In this document: one piece after another, positions 13,349 to 25,300 of the stretch
How the letters are laid out: each line of letters starts with the position of its first letter
Position numbering within the stretch: position 1 is the stretch's first letter
Origin: Sipunculus nudus
Taxonomy: Eukaryota > Annelida > Sipuncula > Golfingiida > Sipunculidae
Direction of reading: 5' to 3'
Length of the DNA stretch: 64,000 nt
Assembly: GCA_026874595.1 (NCBI GenBank)
Contig: CM049306.1
Span: 102,995,142 to 103,059,141, forward strand
Notes under the pieces: model-generated
Database searches by the model: none
What the model was told of the DNA's origin: nothing
What the model saw: the letters and a program-made list of their open reading frames with translations, nothing else
Made by a program: the position numbers and the translations under genes

Positions 13349-16300
13349 CCGCACTTTCCATTTTATACATGTAAATTCACGTTATTAGAATGGTTTCAAT
13401 AATGGTGAATGAAACGCTAGACGTACCGCTTTATAGACCTGGATACTCTTATATATGTCTGTGTGGGGGACCCTCCCTAGAGTACTGGTACTTGGGTTCT
13501 GAGTGCGGTACACTACGGTCAACAGGGAGAATGCTATACCAATAGCCAGCCCTATATCCACGTCCAGTACAGCAGTCGCAAGGAAAACAACCAGCCAGAT
13601 AGTCTGCAAGGTCAAAGGTCTCAGGAATAATTATGTAAACCCCCGTACTTCATCTTGAAGGGTGATTTCCTAATTATCTGATTAGCAAATAAACCGAGAA
13701 AATAAATAAGATAAAAGGAAGGCATATTTCTAACACGATACAAGGAACACTATAACACAAATTATGTTGTCTGAATCATATTTTACAGTTTCTATTAATT
13801 TGACTCTTTTGAAAATGCTCTACAGTACAGTACCCAGTCAATAAACGCCCAGAAATTAAATAAGTGAATTATCATTTACATAAATTAACAGAAATGATTT
13901 TACATAAATAATGTTTCCTTTTGAAGAATCAAATTAATACTTTTCATCACGACAGTAGAAGACAATTAAGATTTTCATGTAAATGCTACATTAATTAATA
14001 CATCAACAAGAAACATGAAGGACTAAATGAAGCAATTTTAATAGCACATAAGAATAAATAAAAAGATGATTTCCGATGAATATAGCTACACTGGTGACTT
14101 ACAAAGTCGTACTTGTTGATGAACCAGAGTTTCTTCAGATCCGTTATCTGTTTGAAAATATTCTTCAGGGCGACAATGATGACAGCGGCCAGAACTGCCT
14201 GTAAGAAAGAATTAACATCAACGAGATTATTAACATAATATATGCTTGTGCATGAGCACTGCCTCACATTATAGTTTTGTTAATTTATGGGATGCGGTGA
14301 CCACTTTTATTTAACAGCACATGGCCAAATCGTTTATAATTACCGACAAATGCCACCATTCAATATTTTTTTTATTTGTTAGATGTTTGATTCATCTAAA
14401 ACATTTATATTCTGCTTCCTAAGTGTCTTTAGCCATTTAAAATGACATAATCGATCTCAAAAACAATGAGTATACAGTAGTTTCCTCCAGAAGATAAATT
14501 TTGTGAGATTTTGTCAGGTCATTTGCTGCAATTCCATGCTTGTATTCCACGCAGCAATTTCTTTTGAGGTAAGTATGAGGTTGTGATATCATTCATCTTA
14601 TAAGATATTGATAATAATGAGATGAGAAAAAAAAACTGATGATAATAAAACTTACGTTAGGAAGCTGGGTGAAGAGTGGGCCCAACGCCAACAAAACGAC
14701 AAGAATCAATGAACAGGATACCAAACCAGCGACCTAATAACACACAAATATCGTATGTAGAAATAAATTTACTTGTTTAAATATGAAATATCGATATAAG
14801 GTAAACTCTTTTGTTAGTTCAGTGTGTTTCATGATTAATAAATATTTGTTTTCTCATATACTTCAAAGATTGCTGGTGCAGACCTTCCAGTATTGAACAA
14901 ACAAATGTCATATTTTCCTTTTAAAAATCGTATATACCGTAATAAGCGACCCGAGCGTTCTCAAAATTAAATTTTAACAAATATTTGTTTATACCCAAAA
15001 AAGCGACCCCCAGGCTCTACTATGTCCTAGTTCAGTGTGTCACGTGTTAAGATACCCTGATATTTTCACTTTCCTTTGACATCGCAATGCGTTCGCGGCA
15101 AGTTACGCACTTTTGTATGTATAACCATCTCTCACAAGTCGCAAATGCCCTTCGACGAACTCCGCAAGTCTTTTCTGACCCGCAAAGAGCAAATTAGCAG
15201 GTAAATAAAACTTTACCCAATATCTTCCAAGTGGTCTGTGCTAAAATAAGCGAGCGTTTTATCCACGTGTATTCATTATATTTCGTCAATTGTATACGTG
15301 TATGTAGATTTAAAAACAAAACGATATAGTAATTTCTGTTCCCCCTCGGCGAACTTAACAAATATTTTTTGACACGCTTATATTTTAAGCGTTCATATTT
15401 TTGACAATTAATTTTCATAAATCCTGCCCACGTGATAAGTGCAGAAACGCCGATCAGAAACGCCCTGCATGATCAATTTCATTCCTTACATTTTAAGATG
15501 AGAAAGTTTGTCAAACGACATTTTTAAACGTACATGTATTTTTTTTTCAGTGAGGCCACCATGTTTAAAGTGATATTCACTGACGATCTGTTGAGTTGTG
15601 AGTTGTCGCATCGTTTTTTCCCAGGGTTTATTTCATTTCCGAAGTATAAACGCACCATGTTATATCCAGGGGGTGCCGCACCTAAGACGTAACAGCCATT
15701 GAAATTTAGACATGCGCATTGGCAAATCATACCACTCGACTCAAACAACTTTTCACGTGAGGCTCGATAATAGCCGAAATTATCCAGTTAAAAAGCCCTG
15801 TAGATACGGTCAACCGAAATCACCAAGAGACAATTCTTATCCTATCATTTTCTGATAAACTATTGGCATTCGGACGTAAGCTGTTAATTGCTGAGAAGCT
15901 AACACGGTTTCCATGAGTCAAAAGAATCAAACACTTATGTAGCCTGGAAGACGCTATCACGCTTCTATATCGGGTACTTTTTTATAACGACTTAAATTTT
16001 CAATTGAATCCCTCCAAACTGTCATATTTTGATGTAACACTCGGCAAAAGTAAGTGAACTGGCGTGACCTATACGACGCAGTTTTCCTCGAAATTAACGC
16101 AACCGGCCAGAACGCTGATAAGTCCGTGCGAGAACACTGAAATTCCCTTCCACGGTACAAATCGTTTAGAAATAGAGTCTAACCAGTTTATTGTCATGTC
16201 GGTGGTACAATATTAAATTATGATAATAACCGGGATGTAATATTATGTGGGCTTAACATCGATGTCCTCTTGAGTTCTAGAAGAAGCATTATGTGTAACA

Positions 16301-19300
16301 TGGTATTAAATAAATCGACTTTAGACTCTTTTGAACGACTTGTGCGTACAGATTCCACTCCAAGATATTTTATATCCTGCATGGTTTCAAATAACGCTTC
16401 AACAGGGAGAAGAGGTTAACCGTTATGTGAAATGCAGTTTGAGAGGTCGGTGTCGATTTGTCTTTGTGACGTTACCCTAAGGATATAAACACGTGGGTTT
16501 ATTCTGAGTGGACCTTGAGCTCTTTGGCGGGCGTAAAGTGTAACTTCAAGGATATAGCTTAAAACGAGTAACACACGTCTTTTTTATACCCTGAAAATTA
16601 CGCAATGACAATGTAAAAAAAACTCAGCTTTTGTTGGGATCTAGATTCACAGGAATCACAAAGTTTTTTTTGCTGACGTCACTACCGAGTTGAGAGTGCA
16701 CATAGATGTGACGAATCACACTAATTCATGATATATTTTTGCAAGACAGATGTTCTCTTCCTGTCAAATCTATTTTAAGTTTTCCTACAGACGAATATGT
16801 TTAAGGATAATATAATGGGATTTCGAAAACGTTTACTTGACCTGAACCCCTTAAATTGATATGAACAAACATCAAACCGCACCTCAATTTAAACTGGCCA
16901 GCTTTGACCTGATACATAAACGAATGTGTACGGTAACATACCTGAGTGACTCCGCCGGCCCCCTCTTGGACAGCGCTCCTGGAGACGGAAGCTGCTGCCG
17001 GGTAACAGTGGAAGAATGACGTCACGGTGCTCGCAAGTCCGTATGCAAATAGTTCCTAAAAAAAACACGAGTACGTATAGATCTTATTGATTCTAAGGTA
17101 AAGTTGTCACAGTTAAAGGTTTTACTTTTTTCTTTCACTAGTTATTTGCCTAGCAATTATTTATTTTGGCTGAATGAATTTTCGTCCGTTGAATCAAATA
17201 ATGTACTAATATATCAATTTCTGAAGGAAGACAATTGATAAAAATATGTAACAAATATCACCGAAAGAAAGTAGGTAAACGGCTACAATAATGGTTTCCC
17301 ATCACTATGTTGATTTGTACTATATATTTGTAGGGTTACGCGAATTGTTCACGTAAATGTCAGTGTTTAAAAAGTCTTAACTGGGAGAAGGCCGAAAATA
17401 CTGAACTTAATTTTAAAATATTATATATAAAAGTAACCATTAGCAATGAACTGACGGGAGCTGACTGAATCATCAAAATTTAAGACTTTTGAACTAGACA
17501 GATTATGGATCGGAAAAATATGTAAAAGACTGAAGCTTCACGACCATGTAAACGAAATGACTCACCTGGTTTGAGTCCACTTCATAGTTATGTTTCTTTC
17601 CGAAGAGTTTGGCCAGGGAAACAGATATGGCAAAAGCAACGATTGCAATGGCAAAGCAGTCCCCTATCACCAAGCCGAAGTGTGCTGGTGGCGGCATCTC
17701 GGGCGGAGGGATGCTGAAAACAAAACAAATGACATTAAACACTTTTTATTACAGAGTTACATTGAAACATGTGTCTTTATTTGTCTCTTTAAACTATACA
17801 CTTGTGAAAAGTGGCTAAGAGCCTAGTCACATATTTACCGTATCCTCGGTGTTATTGTTACTAGTGCATTTTCCTGGATAATCTTTAAAAAAATCAGCAA
17901 GGTTTTCTGGATATTTTGACTAAGTTCAGATTTTTTCATATAAACCTTTTCAAGAACTGAAATGTACTGAATTCTACGAATTTGTATATATATATATATA
18001 TGTCAAACTGATTATAAGTATGCAAAATTTCAGGACAATTAACAGCCCAAATTCCAGATGTCTCACAAATACAATTAAAATTCCGTTATAAAAATCAAAA
18101 TTAGATTTTTTTTCTACTTCTACTGATAAACCATCAATTATCCATCAACCATACCACTTTTTATCATACTGTATTAATTCTTTCTGACGAATCAATGCAA
18201 AATATTTATTCAGAAACCATGGTCCCTAAAAAAATTTTTCTTGTCAGCTAAAGCAGTCTCGGGTCTTTTTCCCATAGCATTTTGGTCACTCTGCCCTAAT
18301 TTTAGGTCTGCAAAGAGATTTTCCCCAGGACCTGCCTGAACATCAAGTTAGCTATCTCTAGGACAAACAGTGGTGATTTGTCTCCTGTGCCTCGGACGAT
18401 CAGAAAGACACAGACAAAAGATGTTAATTATACCTAAAGTGACTTTCAGTCAGCTGAGCTAAATATTACCATCTTTTTGATCTCGTTGAACGCGTTTGTG
18501 TTCTTTATTTCGTGTGGCCTAAATGTGTCATGTCATATGGCAAATTGTTATGGTTATTCTTGTATACGTGTGGAAAGGAAATGTTCAAACTAAATGAAAG
18601 GCTTTGTTGTCAATACTTCCCTCTCTAAAGAGGGCCTGTATTGGGTGCTTCACACTTTAATATATTGATACACAGATGTCTGTTAATAATATTGTTTGTT
18701 TAACCAATGTGCTTTGTATATTGTAAAAGGTGGGAAGCTTAAACGTAATTTACCCTCTTGGGATATTTCCGACCACTTGTACGGCGAACCGGTCATGTAA
18801 ATGTCCGAAATGGGATGCAAGGGTAGCTACAATCACCTGAAGAGGAATACAATCAAGTGTTCATCATTTACATACTGTGTCCTTATTATATCAAGTTGTA
18901 ATGCATTAGGTATTTCACATGTAGTTTTTCTGTACTTACTTTTCATTAAATCTATATAGTGTATGGTAACTGACACCTAGGCTTTACAATAAAGCCCGAT
19001 TTGCATACTTTTGAAAGGATTATAACAAAATTTGCCAAGCAAACAATACTGACAGGAAATCCCCACTATTCTAATTACGTTTACCAATAACAAAATATTA
19101 CGTGACCTTATAAACAATCGAAATTAAGATTAGTTTTTTAGTATTAAATGTATGATGACGTAAAGTCATTTTACTTCATAACCTCTGTCGTGTTATTTCT
19201 TTGCCTGTTTCACTTACCACAATGAGTTCTATAGGCACTGGGACCTTTATGTCGTGTTATTTCTTCGCCTGTTTCACTTACCACAATGAGTTCTATTGGC

Positions 19301-22300
19301 ACTGGGACCTTTATGTCGTGTTATTTCTTTGCCTGTTTCACTTACCACAATGTGTACTATTGGCACTGGGACCTTTATGTCGTGTTATTTCTTCGCCTGT
19401 TTCACTTACCACAATGAGTTCTATTGGCACTGGGACCTTTATGTCGTGTTATTTCTTTGCCTGTTTCACTTACCACAATGTGTACTATTGGCACTGGGAC
19501 CTTTATGTCGTGTTATTTCTTTGCCTGTTTCACTTACCACAATGAGTTCTGTTGGCACTGGGACCTTTATGTCGTGTTATTTCTTTGCCTGTTTCACTTA
19601 CCACAATGAGTTCTATTGGCACTGGGACCTTTATGTCGTGTTATTTCTTTGCCTGTTTCACTTACCACAATGAGTTCTATTGGCACTGGGACCTTTATGT
19701 CGTGTTATTTCTTTGCCTGTTTCACTTACCACAATGAGTTCTATAGGCACTGGGACCTTTATGTCGTGTTATTTCTTTGCCTGTTTCACTTACCACAATG
19801 AGTTCTATTGGCACTGGGACCTTTATGTCGTGTTATTTCTTTGCCTGTTTCACTTACCACAATGAGTTCTATTGGCACTGGGACCTTTATGTCGTGTTAT
19901 TTCTTTGCCTGTTTCACTTACCACAATGAGTTCTATTGGCACTGGGACCTTTATGTCGTGTTATTTCTTTGCCTGTTTCACTTACCACAATGAGTTCTAT
20001 TGGCACTGGGACCTTTATGTCGTGTTATTTCTTTGCCTGTTTCACTTACCACAATGAGTTATATTGGCGCTGGGACCTTTATGTCGTGTTATTTCTTTGC
20101 CTGTTTCACTTACCACAATGAGTTCTATAGGCGCTGGGACCTTTATGTCGTGTTATTTCTTTGCCTGTTTCACTTACCACAATGAGTTCTATAGGCGCTG
20201 GGACCTTTATGTCGTGTTAATTCTTTGCCTGTTTCACTTACCACAATGAGTTCTATAGGCGCTGGGACCTTTATGTCGTGTTATTTCTTTGCCTGTTTCA
20301 CTTACCACAATGAGTTCTATTGGCGCTGGGACCTTTATGTCGTGTTATTTCTTCGCCTGTTTCACTTACCACAATGAGTTCTATTGGCGCTGGGACCTTT
20401 ATGTCGTGTTATTTCTTCGCCTGTTTCACTTACCACAATGAGTTCTATTGGCGCTGGGACCTTTATGTCGTGTTATTTCTTCGCCTGTTTCACTTACCAC
20501 AATGAGTTCTATTGGCGCTGGGACCTTTATGTCGTGTTATTTCTTCGCCTGTTTCACTTACCACAATGAGTTCTATTGGCGCTGGGACCTTTATGTCGTG
20601 TTATTTCTTCGCCTGTTTCACTTACCACAATGAGTTCTATTGGCGCTGGGACCTTTATGTCGTGTTATTTCTTCGCCTGTTTCACTTACCACAATGAGTT
20701 CTATTGGCGCTGGGACCTTTATGTCGTGTTATTTCTTCGCCTGTTTCACTTACCACAATGAGTTCTATTGGCGCTGGGACCTTTATGTCGTGTTATTTCT
20801 TCAACTGTTTCACTTACCACAATGAGTTCTATTGGCACTGGGACCTTTATGTCGTGTTATTCCTTTGCCTGTTTCACTTACCACAATGAGTTCTATTGGC
20901 ACTGGGACCTTTATGTCGTGTTATTCCTTTGCCTGTTTCACTTACCACAATGAGTTCTATTGGCACTGGGACCTTTATGTCGTGTTATTCCTCTGCCTGT
21001 TTCACTTACCACAATGAGTTCTATTGGCACTGGGACCTTTATGTCGTGTTATTTCTTTGCCTGTTTCACTTACCACAATGAGTTTTATTGGCACTGGGAC
21101 CTTTATGTCGTGTTATTTCTTTGCCTGTTTCACTTACCACAATGAGTTCTATTGGCACTGGGACCTTTATGTCGTGTTATTTCTTAGCCTGTTTCACTTA
21201 CCACAATGAGTTCTATTGGCACTGGGACCTTTATGTCGTGTTATTTCTTAGCCTGTTTCACTTACCACAATGAGTTCTATTGGCACTGGGACCTTTATGT
21301 CGTGTTATTTCTTTGCCTGTTTCACTTACCACAATGAGTTCTATTGGCACTGGGACCTTTATGTCGTGTTATTTCTTTGCCTGTTTCACTTACCACAATG
21401 AGTTCTATTGGCACTGGGACCTTTATGTCGTGTTATTTCTTTGCCTGTTTCACTTACCACAATGAGTTCTATTGGCACTGGGACCTTTATGTCGTGTTAT
21501 TTCTTTGCCTGTTTCACTTACCACAATGAGTTCTATAGGCACTGGGACCTTTAACTTCTTCTTTACTCTGGGATTGACGAACTCTTTAGTGAGGTACAGG
21601 ATTACCATAGATATAACCGCTATAATAACGGCCGCCCAGTTTGTCTTGGTGATCTTGCTGAACAGATCAATATACATCTAAAAATAGTCATACAACAACT
21701 AAATAAACATGTTCACATATACAATCGATATTTAAACTAAAATAAATACATGTACGGTACATGTATATATGATGCACTTGTTAAAATATCTGTTAATTTT
21801 ATCTACTGTCTGAATAGAGTCGTGCTTTTTTTATAAACCAATGTCATCACAAATTTCACCTTCAACAGAGCCTAGTTTTAAATTGGATCTTAGGTCCGGC
21901 ACATTAAGACCTTATAGGATATATCAAAAAATCTTATCCGTTCATGAAAATTCGTGTGTTCATTTATAATTGATATATATCAAGACTAAAATTAATCAAC
22001 TGAATTCTCCAAAATATAAAATTTTTAATCCCCCGCTAATGTGAACACCCGCTTATACCGTAATTAAGCGATTAATAATATACATCGAATGATATTAATA
22101 CATGTGTACTGATAATGCAAAAAATCAATATCCAACAGATTTACAATACATGCTGCTTGTGGAGCAAACATTTTTATTGGGGTCTTACCCTGACGAGTTT
22201 GAAGGCTCCGCTGAACCGTTTGACCTTGAGCCCGAAGACATACTTGACTTGACTTGAGAACACGTGACACGCGGCCCCCGTGATGAAGCCACGTGTCAGG

Positions 22301-25300
22301 GGTTCAGACAGGTAGATGGTGACGAATCCCATTTTCAGGAAACTCATTCCAAGCTGAAGAAATGAAAACATTGTAAAAGTCAAATAATACCGCTTTTTAT
22401 CCATTCATTTGTAACATGTATGAATGCTTCCATTCAGCTGATTTTTATGAAGTGCCAGAGAGGCATGAAAATAAGAAAATTTAACCGAGAATAGGTACCT
22501 CAATTGATGAGATTTGGCCTAAGAGCCCTTGCCCATATCATGGCCAAGTGATTACCGTTATATCGGCCCGGCGCTTGAGTGGATTGGCGGAAGACATAGG
22601 AATACATCATTAAAGAATACATCATTTGATGTATTAGTACGTCAATATCTGAATAAAGTTTAATGTTTGTATAATGCACACCTGTAGTAGTCCTGTCATG
22701 AGAGCTACGGCAGAAGCAATCTTCGCCTTACACTTGTCAAACTCATCAGTCTCGTAGCTGGGTTGCTCCGTCATACTGACGTTCATGAAGGAATCATTAG
22801 TCGTCATGGCACCACCATAAGTGATATTTGTCAGACCTCCAGAACCTCCGTTCGTATACTCAGAACAAAACGCGGCTTGCTTTGGACTCATCGGACTTCC
22901 ATCTACAAGCAGAATAATAATGGGCGATATATTAACAATCACAGCCAACTTTGATCAAATCACCTCAAATAAACTCTACACTGGCACCTTTTCATAAACA
23001 TAATCAAAAACCATGGTATACTCCTTGAAGTCGATTTATATTCGACCATTGCTCAGCGAAATAGCCAAAATCGTCATCAACATTCTGAGAAAAGATTAAA
23101 TACAATTGAATTACACTTGTACGTCCGTCTGACAGCTGAAATTTGAAATCCTGTACTTAAGCCACTAACATTTAATGGTACGTAAACAGACGTCGTACAT
23201 TTATATAGTTAAAAATAAATATGATTTTTTTCCCTCAGAACTTGATTTTTTATTCCCTGCTTGATACCCTAATTATGGTACAATATCCGACATATGTTTC
23301 GTTAAAATAATGGATTTTCTTAGACAGTAGAAAAATATTATTGTCAGTATTTTTGTTTTTGTTTCAGAGAATATACAAGTATATTATCAATAAAAGTACT
23401 ACTGATTTGAACACTCATTTTAACAACTACTCAAACAGTCATGTATATTTGAATAATATCAGTTTTCTCGGAACAAACAATATTAACAAAATACTGGAAT
23501 TGAAGATATACGTCAGATGTGTATAATATAGAGTTACATCTCTACAAGAGTGATATACATAAAAAAATTAATCTCTTCATGGTAATATATGAGGCAGAAT
23601 TCGAGAGAAAAAAAATCGTCACCTGTCGGGCAACAAATATGTCCATACTTGGCAACAACGCTTCCGACCATTAAACTGACAACAGCAATGCCTCCTGCAA
23701 AACAGTGTAAAATGCTGGAAAAGAGGTTTCAATGAAAGAGATCTGCTGTACTAAAATATTATACCATGATCATATGACCAATTGAGCAAAATATTGGATG
23801 AATTTGAAATTGTGTTTGTGTATGAAAGTAAAAAAAAAAAGAGAAAATTCACAAAATATAGGTCACCATGACCTAATCTCAGGTTTCCAAATAAATTTGC
23901 CTAGGACCTTCCTGCACAGTTAAAACGTTTCTTGTCTAACAGTTACCATTTTGCCTTGTAAACGGACGGACTGCTTCATCTGAGGTCTCAAAAACAGAGA
24001 AAACATGCGTAAAAATTAGAAAAAAAAATTGAGTAGCGCCACAAGTATTCAGGAAATGATGAAACACTCCATGATCAATATGCATTGAAAGAATCATGGC
24101 AATCAATGCATTAGCTATTCATATACTGGAGCTCTTGTGTCAAATTTAAATTATTCGGGAAGGTATATTCGAGCCCCATAGCTCAAAGGATATAAGTCAA
24201 AGTGACCTAATTTCAGGTTTCCATGGAGAGGAACATCCTTGATGTACAGTTAGATGTTTCTAGGGCTAACGGTTACGATTTGCGCCATATCTGACTGAGT
24301 GCTCAAAAACATTTTTTCAGTCTGTAGTTCCCAAAATATAGGTCACCATGACCTAATTTCAAGTTTCCAAATAGACTGACGTAAGACCTCCTTTGATGTA
24401 CAGTAAGAAGAGTCTAGGTCTAACGATTACGATTTGTGCTTTGTTGAGGACGAACTGCTTGATCTGAAGTTCCCAAAAATCGAGAAAAAGCGTAAAAATG
24501 AGAAAAATTACAGGTGGCGCTACTAGTCTTCAGGAAATGATGAAACACTCCATGATCAATATACATGGAAAGAATCATGGCAATCAATGCATTAGTTATT
24601 AAGATACTGGAGCTTTTGTATCATTTTTTTAATTATTTAGGGGGATACTTACGAGCCTGAGAGCTCGGAGGATAAAGGTCACAGTGACCTAATATCAGAT
24701 TTCTGAGGAAATTTTTTTTATGGACCTCGATGGATTTCAGTTAGAAGTTTCTATGTCCAGCGGTTACTAAATGTGCCATATTAACGGACAGACAGACGGA
24801 CAAAGATAACTTTAAGTCAGCTGAGCTAAAAAACTAGTTTCGAAGGAAATTTTTTTACTTAGAAATGCAGGATGCCAATGGTGTTATAAACTATACATTT
24901 TGCCAGCAGATTTGTCCATATGAAATTAAATTAAAGTCGTTGAACTTACCTAGTGAAATGTGTCTTGACGTACCGGTGAAGAAGTAGACGATGATGGGGA
25001 AGAATGAGATATACAGACCATATATAGGCGCTTGTTCTGCCAGCATGCCATAAGCCATACCTGAAAATACACGCAGACAGTGCTGGGCATTTATAAGGAT
25101 ATTAAATGGCACAAAAAGAAGAGAAAATGAAACTGTTTAACATCTCTTGGGTTAAAAGGGTCGAGCTATTGAAGGACTTGGATCGCGACTAATTTACCTT
25201 CATGGTTGAGTTTATTGTATTATTTTGATTACAAATTTAAGGGTTTTTAACAAGAATTGTTCTACATAGAAGTTAGTATTAAAGCAAACTGCCAGAAATT

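Noticed and set aside
19187-21553. CRISPR-like regular array.
   Set aside because: There are no spacers: the whole 64 bp repeats, and the context is a spliced animal gene.
19201-21681. Many overlapping plus-strand frames of ~61 codons in the 64-bp array, which look like a repeat protein.
   Set aside because: They are produced by the periodicity. The unit is 64 bases, so all three frames are read in turn and each ends at the same TGA. The opposite strand holds the real SLC26 exon end.
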